DNA of 19,767 nt from JBDTCO01 sp039923495 (GCA_039923495.1 JBDTCO010000219.1:1-19767), one strand, 5' to 3'. Positions 6,234 through 13,972 are shown, counted from the stretch's first letter. Notes: generated by a model from the letters alone, not told the origin. Translations and numbers: made by a program.

Positions 6234-9200
6234 TCAGAACTCCGTACGCTGTGACGGCGGCGTGTTGCTCATGAACGACATGTTGCCGTCGGGCACGGGC
6301 TTGAGTGGGACGGGGATGACCCAGAAGAGCTTGAGCGTGCGGTTGCGACCGAGGCGCGAGTAGCCGAAGAGGCCCTCGAGCACGTTCCACTCGAGGTCGC
6401 CGGTGCGCGGGTGCCCGATGTCGAAGAAGGGGATGACGTTGAGCTTCCACGAGCCTTCGCGGACGCCCTTGCCCTTGCGGTAGTACGTGTTCAGCACGAC
6501 GGTGCGATCGCCGTCGGGACGCGTCCAGCGTGCACCGAGCGGGAAGATGACCTGCGTGCGCGACTCGCCGTGCCGGAAGCCCCAGTAGAACGGGAAGACG
6601 ACGGTGCTCGACTTGTCGACGCCGCCGAAGCGCCACACGAGCGGGAAGACGACGAAGTCGTGTGCGACGGGCTCGCCCTCGGGGTGTCGCGTGCGTCCCC
6701 ACATGAGCAGCGGTGGGACGGTCCACCACGTCGACTTCGAGATCTCGGAGTGGTGCCGGATGAAGAAGGGCAGCACGCCAGTCGAGCGTGACTCGCCGTG
6801 CACGTTGGCGTCGAACACCAACGGCAGGCCGAGCGTGATCGTGCGCTCCACCGAGCGGTAGCGCCACACGAGCGGCGTGAACGCCTGGATGCGCTTGCCG
6901 TCGATCTTGTTCTCGCGGCTGAAGTAGAGCGGGAACGCGACGGTCGTCGTGGAGCCGGTCGATTTGTTGACACCGTGATAGATGATCGGGAAGAGGTACG
7001 TCGACGAGTAGTCGCGATCACGGCGCACGAACAGCGGTCCGATGAGCGCCTTGTACCCGCCCTCGTAGCTCGCGTAACCACCGAGCGGCGTGAGCAACGT
7101 CGAACCTGTCTTCCGCTTCGAGAAGTAGAGCAGCGGGAACACGACCGTCTTGCTGCGACCCTGGCCGTACTGGCCGAAGAAGAGCGGCGCGAGCCCGAGG
7201 TGCAGCTGACCGCCGCTGTGGCCCCAGTAGAGGGGACCGACGACGTTGACGTCGAGGCCCGTCGCGTGATCGGCCTGGTGATAGTAGAACGGCGTGACCG
7301 CGTAGCTCGTCGTGCCGCGACGCCACGCGAAGACGAGCGGGACGAGTCCGCTCGTGTAGCCGTCGGGGCGACGCGTGACGTAGAGCGGGCCGACGATGAG
7401 GCGACGGATGCCGGCGAAGTCGTCGCGCTGGTAGAAGAACGCCGGCCCACCGATGAAGCGGCTCACCTTGTCGCCCTCGTGCTTCTGGCCGAACGAGAAC
7501 AGGCCGGGCAGCCCGAACTGCGTCCAGCCGTCACGCACGTGCCGCGCGTAGACGGGACCGAACAGCCAAGTGGTGGAGTGCTCGTTCTTCGCGCGCACGA
7601 ACAGCGGCAAGAACGCGTCGACGTCGGTGTGGCCGCCGCGGCGGTGCCAGATGAGCGGGAGCAGCAGCGTGTCGCGCTGCGTGCCGTTGCGGACGGTCCA
7701 GAACAGCGGAAACACCGCGGCGAGGCTGCTCTCCGCGGACGTGTGTACGAACGCGAGCGGGAACAGGACGTGCGTCGACGAGTGCGCGTTCGCGTCGGAG
7801 TGATAGATGTACGGACCGAACACCCCGGTCGCGCGGCCATCCTTGCTGTGATACCCGCCGATGAGCGAGCCGACGGTGGTCTCCCCCGGCCTGCGCTGCA
7901 CGAACGCGAGCGGAAAGACGGCGTCGGTGACCGTGTCGGCGTGCCGCGAGTGCACGTACGGCAGCACGACGGTGGTCGCGTCGTGGCCGTGTGCGACGCG
8001 GAAGAACAGCGGCAGTACGACCTGCGAGTTCGACGTGCCCTTCCTGTGGAAGAACGCGAGCGGCGCGAGGCCCGCGTCGTAGTCGCCTTGGGGGCCTTTG
8101 CTGCCGTACACAGGGCCCACGACGACCGTCGTGCGCTCGGGCGTGTGGCGGTACCAGAAGATCGGCGCGAGGTAGCCATAGCTGTGGTGGTCGTCCTTGC
8201 CGAAGAAGAGCAGCGGCAGGACGCCTGCATCGAAGCCGTGGGTGGACCGGTTGGTGCGCGCGAAGATAGGTCCTATGGCTGCGAGCTGCTTGCCAGTCGA
8301 TGCGTCCTTCGACCACGCGAAGAGCGGGAGCAGCATCGCGTGCGTACGCGTGCCGCTGTGGCCGAGGAAGAGCACAGGCGCGAGCCCCCCGCCCCAGCCG
8401 TGCTCGCCGACGCCGTCGACGGGGGTCTTCTTCCAGCCGAAGGCCAGGAGCACCGCGCCGACCTTGTAGCCGGGTCGCTGGTGCACGCCACCGAGCGGCA
8501 GGAAGAGGTCGGTCGTGGCGCCGGTGCGCTTGTCCGAGATGTGCCAGAACAGGGGGAAGAACGTGCTCGTGCTGCCGTTCGCGTCGCTCACCCGACCAAA
8601 GGGGCCCGCGTAGGTCCCCGTCGAGCCGGTCAGCTTGTTGTGCCAGTGCGCGAACACCGGCAGCAGCAGGTCGAGCGACAGCTCCCGGTCTCGGCGGTGA
8701 TAGAACGGCGGCGCGAGGAGGAACAGCTGCGTGCGGTGTGCATCGAGGTCGCGCTCGAAGCCACCCAGGAGGGAGACGAAGACGGTGCTCCGGCCGGCGC
8801 GTCGCTTCGCGTAGTCGAACAGCGGGAAGAGGAGGATGTTGTCGGACTTCGTCTCGTCGTTCTTGAAGCGCCAGAACAGCGGAAACAGCACGGTCTGCGA
8901 GGCGAGCCCGGAGCGATGGTAGAAGGCGAGCGGGAGCACCGTCGCGAAGCGGCTGCCTTGCTTCTCGAAGTCCCAGTACAGCGGGAACACCACTCGCTTC
9001 GTCGCGTCGTGGTCGTGCTTGTAATAGACGACTCCACCGACGAGGGCCTCCGTGAAGTCGCGCGAGGGATCGTGCTGCCAGCCCGTCAGCACGAGTGGCA
9101 GCGCACCATAGGAGTGACCCTTGTTGCGCTGCGCCCAGAACAGCGGCAGGAACGCGAAGCGCGTGCCCGTGCGCTTGCCGTTCTCGAGGTAGGTGCGGTG

Positions 9201-9707
9201 GTAGATGATCGGCCAGACGTTGTTCGAGACCCCGTCCTTGGTCTCGTGCCGCGAGAACAGCAGCAACGGGACGACCTTGGTATCGAACTCGTGGGCGGCG
9301 TCGTGCTTCCAGCGCTGGAAGTAGAACGGCGGGACGTAGTTGTAGCCGTTCTGCCGTCGAGGATGCGCGAACCAGAACGGCGGCACCATCTTGTTGAGGT
9401 GCTTGACCGAGCGGCACTCGTTGCGCTCGCAGATCTGGCCGAGCTTGCAGTCGTCGTCGACCTTGCACTGCGGTGCATCCGGTGACGGTGGTTGCTGCTG
9501 CGCGACGGGAGGCGGCGGCTGATTCTCCGGCTCTTCCGCCTTCGGCGTCTCGTTCTTGGGCTCCTCGACCACGGGCAGCTCGCTCGCATCGGGCGCGACG
9601 CCGCCGTCGGTGATGACATCGGTCTCGGCGCGCGCCACGCGACCCGTGCCACCGACGAAGGCGGTGACGGACAGCGCGAGGGCGAGGAGTCGGAGGCGCA
9701 GGGACAT
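6234..9707 (-). CDS. Giant secreted protein of ~58 'PLFW'-type beta repeats
   Basis: A 1157-residue protein; I do not recognise a named family. Residues 1-27 are a signal peptide (cleavage expected after 'RVARA'). Residues 28-80 are a Pro/Glu-rich linker. Residues 81-98 carry four Cys in the pattern C-x5-C-x5-C-x4-C, with a 'DDDC...GQIC' core of the sort common in myxobacterial surface proteins. From residue 107 to ~1140 the chain is an unbroken series of 17-18 residue units. Each has a hydrophobic strand of the form (V/L)(V/L)-x-P-L-(F/Y/V)-(W/F/Y)-x-x-R/H, then a polar loop rich in Gly, Ser, Thr, Asp and Lys. There is no Cys after residue 98, and the last residue is Phe. I infer a large repetitive beta structure (solenoid, stacked propellers or outer-membrane beta sheet). 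The start lies 9 bases after the stop of the upstream 180-residue protein, so the two are probably cotranscribed. There is no catalytic motif. Confidence 0.85.
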   Translation of the reverse strand: MSLRLRLLALALSVTAFVGGTGRVARAETDVITDGGVAPDASELPVVEEPKNETPKAEEPENQPPPPVAQQQPPSPDAPQCKVDDDCKLGQICERNECRSVKHLNKMVPPFWFAHPRRQNGYNYVPPFYFQRWKHDAAHEFDTKVVPLLLFSRHETKDGVSNNVWPIIYHRTYLENGKRTGTRFAFLPLFWAQRNKGHSYGALPLVLTGWQHDPSRDFTEALVGGVVYYKHDHDATKRVVFPLYWDFEKQGSRFATVLPLAFYHRSGLASQTVLFPLFWRFKNDETKSDNILLFPLFDYAKRRAGRSTVFVSLLGGFERDLDAHRTQLFLLAPPFYHRRDRELSLDLLLPVFAHWHNKLTGSTGTYAGPFGRVSDANGSTSTFFPLFWHISDKRTGATTDLFLPLGGVHQRPGYKVGAVLLAFGWKKTPVDGVGEHGWGGGLAPVLFLGHSGTRTHAMLLPLFAWSKDASTGKQLAAIGPIFARTNRSTHGFDAGVLPLLFFGKDDHHSYGYLAPIFWYRHTPERTTVVVGPVYGSKGPQGDYDAGLAPLAFFHRKGTSNSQVVLPLFFRVAHGHDATTVVLPYVHSRHADTVTDAVFPLAFVQRRPGETTVGSLIGGYHSKDGRATGVFGPYIYHSDANAHSSTHVLFPLAFVHTSAESSLAAVFPLFWTVRNGTQRDTLLLPLIWHRRGGHTDVDAFLPLFVRAKNEHSTTWLFGPVYARHVRDGWTQFGLPGLFSFGQKHEGDKVSRFIGGPAFFYQRDDFAGIRRLIVGPLYVTRRPDGYTSGLVPLVFAWRRGTTSYAVTPFYYHQADHATGLDVNVVGPLYWGHSGGQLHLGLAPLFFGQYGQGRSKTVVFPLLYFSKRKTGSTLLTPLGGYASYEGGYKALIGPLFVRRDRDYSSTYLFPIIYHGVNKSTGSTTTVAFPLYFSRENKIDGKRIQAFTPLVWRYRSVERTITLGLPLVFDANVHGESRSTGVLPFFIRHHSEISKSTWWTVPPLLMWGRTRHPEGEPVAHDFVVFPLVWRFGGVDKSSTVVFPFYWGFRHGESRTQVIFPLGARWTRPDGDRTVVLNTYYRKGKGVREGSWKLNVIPFFDIGHPRTGDLEWNVLEGLFGYSRLGRNRTLKLFWVIPVPLKPVPDGNMSFMSNTPPSQRTEF
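6288..9389 (-). repeat. Protein-level tandem repeat region, ~58 units of 17-18 residues
   Basis: Inside the giant gene the repeat unit is about 53 bases, visible in protein but strongly diverged in DNA. Typical units are FPLFWRFKNDETKSDN, LAPLAFFHRKGTSNSQ, VLPLFFRVAHGHDATT, VGPLYWGHSGGQLHL and FPLYFSRENKIDGKRI. About 45 have Pro at the fixed position. A variant class replaces 'PLFW' with 'LIGGY' or 'PLGG' at intervals. Divergence implies ancient duplication kept by selection on structure, not a recent expansion. Confidence 0.85.
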
Positions 9708-9716
9708 CGAGTGCTG

Positions 9717-10259
9717 CTACTGCGTCATCTTCCACTCGCCATTTTCGAGCACGAGTCGCACGTCGCTGGTCTCGACGTCGTCACCGTGGGTGCGCTGCAC
9801 CTTCAGCGTCGCCTGCGTGCCGGTTACTTTGCTGCCCTTGAGCTCGAACTTGGTGCCCTCGATCTCCTTCTGCATCTTCTTGAGATCGTCGCCGCCGGAC
9901 TGCTGGAGCTGCGCGCTCATCATGCCCTGGTACATGAGCGCGTAGCAGTCGATGACCTTGTTCATGTCACCCTTGAGCAGGCTGTCCTTGTAGCGGTTGA
10001 AGGTCTTCTCCGGTGTCGAGAACTCTGCGCGCGCGGGCGGCAGCTTGAAGGTCACCGACCTCACCTTGCCGAGCGGCAGCTCGACCTTCTGCCCGCTCGC
10101 GAGCTCCACGTGGAAGACGCCCTCGTAGTAGTGGAGGAGCTTGCCGGACAGCTGCGTGTTGTCGAGCAACTGGAACACCTCGGCGCGTGCGCTCGAGGTG
10201 CCGAGGCTGAAGAGGAGAGAGAGTGCGAGGGCGAGACCAACGACGTTGCGGCGGGACAT
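9717..10259 (-). CDS. Secreted 180-residue protein, LSm/SH3-like N-terminus plus NTF2-like (DUF4878-type) domain
   Basis: The start is the ATG at 10259, giving 180 residues; the frame runs farther upstream, but that would swallow the promoter. Residues 1-26 are a signal peptide ('VVGLALALSLLFSLGTSSARA'). Residues ~30-70 form a small beta-barrel-like segment ('LLDNTQLSGKLLHYYEGVFHVEL', then 'VELPLGKVRSVTF'), resembling the Gly-x-(h) pattern seen in LSm/SH3-like periplasmic folds. Residues ~80-180 look like a cystatin/NTF2-like DUF4878 fold: 'TPEKTFNRYKDSLLKGDMNKVIDCYA' then strands ending 'LVLENGEWKMTQ'. It precedes the giant repeat gene by 9 bases and is probably made from the same transcript. 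The GAGGAC at 10265-10270 is a reasonable ribosome site, 5 bases before the ATG. Function unknown; it may assist or anchor the repeat protein. Confidence 0.72.
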   Translation of the reverse strand: MSRRNVVGLALALSLLFSLGTSSARAEVFQLLDNTQLSGKLLHYYEGVFHVELASGQKVELPLGKVRSVTFKLPPARAEFSTPEKTFNRYKDSLLKGDMNKVIDCYALMYQGMMSAQLQQSGGDDLKKMQKEIEGTKFELKGSKVTGTQATLKVQRTHGDDVETSDVRLVLENGEWKMTQ

Positions 10260-10283
10260 GAGGGGTCCTCGGAAAGGGGGCCT

Positions 10284-10313
10284 GTCGTACCTTCTAGCGA
10301 CGGGAGGTGTCAA
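10284..10313 (-). promoter_or_regulatory. Promoter of the 180-residue protein / giant repeat protein operon
   Basis: On the minus strand a perfect TTGACA (10308-10313) is followed after 18 bases by TACGAC (10284-10289), a fair -10. The transcript would start near 10277 and have a ~17-base leader containing GAGGAC (10265-10270). This is one of the few promoters here with a normal leader and Shine-Dalgarno. Confidence 0.6.
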
Positions 10314-10319
10314 GGTACG
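10286..10319. promoter_or_regulatory. Inverted repeat straddling the operon promoter, candidate operator
   Basis: CGTACCTT (10286-10293) and AAGGTACG (10312-10319) form a perfect 8-base inverted repeat with 18 bases between the arms. One arm covers the -10 and the other the -35 of the minus-strand promoter, so a dimer or pair of dimers bound here would block RNA polymerase. The binding protein is unknown. Confidence 0.4.
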
Positions 10320-10431
10320 CGCGGCTGGTTGCTTGCGACTTCGCGCGCCGAAAAAGGTTGCCCACGGGCCAGCGAAAGACAGGGAACGCGGGCGGCGAGA
10401 TCGCGCGGGACGCGTTACACTCGACCTGCTC

Positions 10432-11517
10432 ATGTCGTCGTCCGATTCTCCGCGCGTGCCACCCACCGACAAGGCACACGAACGCTCTCGCGAGGCCGCC
10501 GATGAGCAGGTCGGCCCGCCGCTGACGGACGCGAACCCGCACGCGCTCGCGCCACATCGCGAGAGCGCGCTCGCGCCGCTCAATCTTCCCGCGGGGCCGG
10601 CGCCGTCCATGGAGCTCGCGTCGTCGCTGGCCTCGGCGCCGCCGCGCGCGTTCGTCCACGTCGACAGCGAAGGACAGGTGCGCTCGCCGGCGCGCTACAA
10701 GGTGCTGCAGGCGGTGTCGTACGCAGCCGCCGGGAGCGTCGTCGCCGGTGTGACGGGGATCTACGGCGCGCTGCTCGGTCCCCCGGGCATCCTCATCGGG
10801 CTCGGGCTCGGTGCGTACCTCGCCTGGCACGTGCGCAGGGGTCGTCGGCTGCAGGAGGCGGTGACGCTGCTCGCGCACGATCGCATCGACGAGGCGGAGC
10901 AGGCGCTCAACGAGGTGCGCTTCAGCTTTCGCTGTCCGCGTCCGCTGCGCGCGATGGCCGAGCAGAACCTCGGCGCCATCGCGAGCCGTCGCAAGGACTA
11001 CGAGGCGGCGCTCGAGCACCAGCGCACCGCGCTCGTGCTCTACGCGCGCATGCGCCGCAAGAACCCCATGCGTCAGCTCACCGAGTATGCCGAGGAGGTC
11101 ACGCTCGTGAACCTCGGTCGCACCGGTGAAGCACGGCAGCGCTTCGACGCGCGCTCGGCCGAGGGTTCAACGCTCGGCGACTACCTGCGCCTCCAGCACT
11201 GGATCGCCGAGCTCTACATCCACATGGCGGAGGGCAGCCACCGCATCGACGGGGACGAGCTCCACGCGCGCGCGCGCATCGGCCTCCAGATCTCCGGCGC
11301 CGCCGCGCTGCTCGGCCTGCTCGCGTGGGCCGAGCACGAGGCCGGCGACGTCGAGTTCGCGTGGCACCTCCTGCGCGAGGCGCTCGATCGCCGTCGACAG
11401 CTGCACATCCGCGAGGGCCTGCCGCTGCTGTGCGCGTGGATGGACGCGAACGCGGAGGCGGCGGGTGTGGACCTCGCGGCGCTCGCCGAGCGCGAAGCCG
11501 CGGACGAAGTGGCCTAG
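10432..11517 (+). CDS. TPR-containing membrane protein
   Basis: A 361-residue protein beginning at the ATG at 10432; the frame is open upstream, but that region contains promoter sequence of the divergent gene. Residues 1-90 are a disordered Pro/Ala-rich segment. Residues ~92-132 form a membrane hairpin ('VSYAAAGSVVAGVTGIYGALLG' in two pieces, then 'GILIGLGLGAYLAWHV') followed by positive residues 'RRGRR'. Residues ~138-320 are helical hairpins of TPR type ('LLAHDRIDEAEQALNEV', 'NLGAIASRRKDYEAALEHQRTAL', 'LAWAEHEAGDVEFAWHLLREAL'). It is probably an inner-membrane protein with a cytoplasmic TPR platform for protein contacts. A TACACT at 10416-10421 is a possible -10 without a clear -35. It converges on glyA with a 30-base gap that holds no terminator I can see. 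Confidence 0.75.
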   Translation: MSSSDSPRVPPTDKAHERSREAADEQVGPPLTDANPHALAPHRESALAPLNLPAGPAPSMELASSLASAPPRAFVHVDSEGQVRSPARYKVLQAVSYAAAGSVVAGVTGIYGALLGPPGILIGLGLGAYLAWHVRRGRRLQEAVTLLAHDRIDEAEQALNEVRFSFRCPRPLRAMAEQNLGAIASRRKDYEAALEHQRTALVLYARMRRKNPMRQLTEYAEEVTLVNLGRTGEARQRFDARSAEGSTLGDYLRLQHWIAELYIHMAEGSHRIDGDELHARARIGLQISGAAALLGLLAWAEHEAGDVEFAWHLLREALDRRRQLHIREGLPLLCAWMDANAEAAGVDLAALAEREAADEVA

Positions 11518-11547
11518 CTACGCCACGCGCGCTGACCCGACGTCCGG

Positions 11548-12840
11548 CTACTTCACGACCGCGGTCGCGCGCGGGTTGTCGAGGCCCGGGGCGAGGAAGC
11601 CCTCGGTGAGCGCCCTGACCTCGCCGAAGATCTTCGCGACGGTCGGCTCGTCGTCGCGCGACGCCGCGTCGACGGTACGCGAGATGAAGTCGCCGATCTG
11701 CTTCATCTCGGCCGTGCCCATCCCTCGTGTCGTGACGGCCGCGGTGCCGAGGCGGATACCCGACGGATCGAACGGCTTGCGCGGATCGAACGGCACCGAG
11801 TTGTAGTTACAGACGACGCCCGCGCGATCGAGCGCCTGCGCGGCCTTCTTGCCGGAGATGCCCTTGTTCGTCAGATCGACGAGCACGAGGTGGTTGTCGG
11901 TGCCACCGGAGACGAGCTGGAAGCCACGCTCGGTGAGCGCCTCGGCGAGCGCCTTGGCGTTCTCGACGATCTGCTTCGCGTAGGCCTGGAACGCCTCGGT
12001 GGACGCTTCCTTCAGCGCGACGGCGATGGCGGCCGTGGTCTGGTTGTGCGGGCCGCCCTGGAGGCCGGGGAAGACGGCCTTGTCGATCGCGCTCGCGTGC
12101 TGCGCGGTGCACATGAGCATGCCGCCACGCGGCCCACGGAGCGTCTTGTGCGTGGTCGTGGAGATGACGTCCGCGTGGCCGACCGGCGACGGGTGCGCAC
12201 CGCCCGCGACGAGCCCCGCGATGTGCGCGATGTCGGCGCAGAGGATCGCCCCGACCTCCTTCGCGATGGACGAGAAGCCCGCGAAGTCGATGGTGCGCGG
12301 GACCGCGGTGCCGCCGCAGAAGATGAGCTTGGGCTGCTCGCGCTTGGCGATCTCGCGGACCTCGTCGAGATCGACGCGGTGCGTGTCCTTGCGCACGCCG
12401 TACGACGTGGACCGGAAGAACTTGCCCGAGATGCTGACGGGCCAGCCGTGGGTCAGGTGGCCTCCAGCGGGCAGCCCCATGCCGAGGATCGTCTCGCCCG
12501 GCTTCACGAACGCCAGCAGCACCGCGAGGTTCGCAGGCGAGCCGGAGTAGGGCTGCACGTTCGCGTGCTCGACGCCGAAGAGCGCCTTCGCACGATCGAC
12601 GGCGATGGTCTCGATGGGGTCGATGTACTGCTGACCCTCGTAGTAGCGCTTGCCCGGGTAGCCCTCGGAGTACTTGTTCTGCAGCACCGATCCCGACGCG
12701 TCGAGCACGGCGCGCGACGCGTAGTTCTCCGATGCGATCAGCCGTAGCTTCTGCCGCTGGCGCTCGCCTTCCTTGTCGATGAGCGCACAGATCTCGGGGT
12801 CGGTAGTGGCAAGGCCGGGATCGCGCGCGGTCGTCGTCAT
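11548..12840 (-). CDS. glyA: Serine hydroxymethyltransferase
   Basis: A 430-residue PLP enzyme that interconverts serine and glycine while moving a one-carbon unit to and from tetrahydrofolate in the cytoplasm. All landmarks are intact: 'LIASENYASRAVLDASGS' (34-51), 'KYSEGYPGKRYYEGQQYID' (56-74), 'YSGSPANLAVL' (98-108), 'ADIAHIAGLVAGG' (202-214) with the PLP-contact Asp and His, 'STTTHKTLRGPRGG' (227-240) with the Schiff-base Lys at 232, and the C-terminal 'GIRLGTAAVTTRGM'. Length is typical. The ATG at 12840 is only 6 bases from a good -10 element, so the message is probably leaderless. glyA and the divergent amidotransferase gene share an intergenic region of under 60 bases. Confidence 0.98.
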   Translation of the reverse strand: MTTTARDPGLATTDPEICALIDKEGERQRQKLRLIASENYASRAVLDASGSVLQNKYSEGYPGKRYYEGQQYIDPIETIAVDRAKALFGVEHANVQPYSGSPANLAVLLAFVKPGETILGMGLPAGGHLTHGWPVSISGKFFRSTSYGVRKDTHRVDLDEVREIAKREQPKLIFCGGTAVPRTIDFAGFSSIAKEVGAILCADIAHIAGLVAGGAHPSPVGHADVISTTTHKTLRGPRGGMLMCTAQHASAIDKAVFPGLQGGPHNQTTAAIAVALKEASTEAFQAYAKQIVENAKALAEALTERGFQLVSGGTDNHLVLVDLTNKGISGKKAAQALDRAGVVCNYNSVPFDPRKPFDPSGIRLGTAAVTTRGMGTAEMKQIGDFISRTVDAASRDDEPTVAKIFGEVRALTEGFLAPGLDNPRATAVVK

Positions 12841-12846
12841 GCGCAG

Positions 12847-12875
12847 TTTTTAGCTTCGAGGCCGTCGGCCGTCAA
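12847..12875 (-). promoter_or_regulatory. glyA promoter (leaderless)
   Basis: On the minus strand TTGACG (12870-12875), a 17-base spacer and TAAAAA (12847-12852) precede the glyA ATG by just 6 bases. With the usual distance from -10 to start point, transcription begins on or next to the A of the ATG. No Shine-Dalgarno exists. Confidence 0.65.
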
Positions 12876-12878
12876 CGC

Positions 12879-12884
12879 TAGGAT
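12879..12884 (+). promoter_or_regulatory. Possible -10 element of the glutamine amidotransferase gene
   Basis: TAGGAT (12879-12884) lies 13 bases before the ATG at 12898 and overlaps an alternative in-frame ATG at 12883, which argues for the later start. No strong -35 is present. It sits 4 bases from the glyA -35, so the two divergent promoters interleave. Confidence 0.4.
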
Positions 12885-12897
12885 GTCGTCGCGTTCC

Positions 12898-13446
12898 ATG
12901 CTGCTCCTCGTCGACAACCACGACTCGTTCACGTTCAACCTCGCGCAGTACCTCGGCGAGCTCGGCGCCGACGTGCGGGTGATGTTCGCCGACGCGATCG
13001 ATGTCGCGCGCGTGCGCTCGCTCGCCCCGAGCCACATCGTGCTGTCGCCGGGCCCGGGGCACCCTGCCGACGCTGGCTGCTGCGAGGCGCTCGTGCGCGA
13101 GCTCGACGTGCCGCTCCTCGGCGTGTGCCTCGGGCACCAGGCCATCGCGGAGGCGCTCGGTGGTCAGGTGCGTCGCGCATCGCCTGTCCACGGCAAGGTG
13201 CAGCCCATCACGCATGACGGCACCGGCCTGTTCGAGGGGCTGCACAGCCCGCTCCTCGCGACGCGCTACCACTCGCTCGTCGTCGACGTGCTACCGCCGG
13301 AGCTGGCCGCGTGCGCGTGGTCGGAGGAGGGCCATGTGATGGCGCTGCGTCACGTCTCGCGTCCGCTCTTCGGCGTGCAGTTCCACCCCGAGTCGGTGGG
13401 CACGCCCGACGGCAAGGCGCTCCTGCGCCGCTTCCTCGCTACGTAG
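12898..13446 (+). CDS. Glutamine amidotransferase, anthranilate / aminodeoxychorismate synthase component II
   Basis: A 182-residue class I glutamine amidotransferase (TrpG/PabA type) that would hydrolyse glutamine and pass ammonia to a chorismate-binding partner for tryptophan or p-aminobenzoate synthesis. It opens with the conserved 'LLLVDNHDSFTFNLAQYLGELG', has the oxyanion region 'LSPGPGHPADAG', the nucleophile Cys 77 in 'GVCLGHQAIAEALGG', 'RYHSLVV', and the His-Glu pair in 'FGVQFHPES' (163, 165). The start was set at ATG 12898 because the family begins right there; an in-frame ATG at 12883 would add five residues and overlap the -10. No trpE or pabB is in the window, so it is an orphan by position. 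Its folate-related neighbours (glyA, folC) lean towards the PabA role, but that is inference. Confidence 0.85.
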   Translation: MLLLVDNHDSFTFNLAQYLGELGADVRVMFADAIDVARVRSLAPSHIVLSPGPGHPADAGCCEALVRELDVPLLGVCLGHQAIAEALGGQVRRASPVHGKVQPITHDGTGLFEGLHSPLLATRYHSLVVDVLPPELAACAWSEEGHVMALRHVSRPLFGVQFHPESVGTPDGKALLRRFLAT

Positions 13447-13942
13447 ACTCGCCGCGCGACGTGGCGCGACCGAGCAGCGCGGCGAACGCATCGCGCAGCT
13501 CGGGGTCCTCCATCTTCGCGAGCGCCTCGTACACTGACGCGGACGGCGTGACCGGGTTGCGTGGCAGCACGACGGGCGGCGCAGGCGCGGACGACCAGTC
13601 CGGCAGCTCGCTCACATCCCCCACGGCAAAGCGAAGCTCTTCGACAGCCTCGCCGCCGGGGATCGATCGCATGCGCTCGAGGATCGCCGTACGCATGATG
13701 TGGAGCTGCTGCGACCAGCCCGCCGACGCGACCCTGACGAGCAGCGTGGAGCCGCGCAGTCGCTCGGCGCGCGCGCGCAGCAAGATCTTCGGACCCGCCG
13801 CGATGCCGAACGCACGCATCGCGCGCATGCCGTTGACCGTGTCGTCGAGGCGCAGGCAGCGCAGCGTGTGGTCGATGAGGTTCGACGTCGACAGCGGCTC
13901 GGGCTGCTTGCGCCGAGAACGTATCGTGCGCCTCATCGCCAC
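13439..13942 (-). CDS. DUF721 / DciA-like protein
   Basis: A 167-residue protein from GTG at 13942 (or 165 from the ATG at 13936, two codons on). Residues ~24-107 match the DUF721 pattern: a helix 'LIDHTLRCLRLDDTVNGMRAMRAF', then the central 'GIAAGPKILLRARAERLRGSTLLVRVASAGWSQQL' (seen as 'AGP.i...a....g.L.V.v.ss.W..eL'), and 'ILERMRSIPGGEAVEELRF'. DciA proteins of this family load or operate the replicative helicase in bacteria that lack DnaC. The C-terminal ~60 residues are a low-complexity tail unlike the core. The gene lies downstream of the PilZ gene on the same strand with a 38-base gap. Its stop codon shares a palindrome with the stop of the convergent amidotransferase gene. The family assignment is moderately confident; a helicase role is not shown. 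Confidence 0.72.
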   Translation of the reverse strand: MAMRRTIRSRRKQPEPLSTSNLIDHTLRCLRLDDTVNGMRAMRAFGIAAGPKILLRARAERLRGSTLLVRVASAGWSQQLHIMRTAILERMRSIPGGEAVEELRFAVGDVSELPDWSSAPAPPVVLPRNPVTPSASVYEALAKMEDPELRDAFAALLGRATSRGEST

Positions 13943-13972
13943 GACGCTAGCTTAGCGCCAAGAAACGCCGAC

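Noticed and set aside
6798..9485. An 895-residue open frame on the plus strand, antisense to the giant gene
   Set aside because: Its composition (Arg/Glu/Val-rich, no domain pattern) is what high-GC third positions of the opposite strand give. The minus-strand frame has a signal peptide and clear repeats, so this is a shadow.
7531..9735. A 734-residue open frame on the minus strand overlapping the giant gene
   Set aside because: Arg/Ala-rich low-complexity translation in a shifted frame of the same strand; no motif, and it conflicts with the repeat-bearing frame.
10260..10610. Longer version of the 180-residue secreted protein (297 residues)
   Set aside because: The extra residues precede the signal peptide and cover both the TTGACA promoter and the start of the divergent TPR gene.
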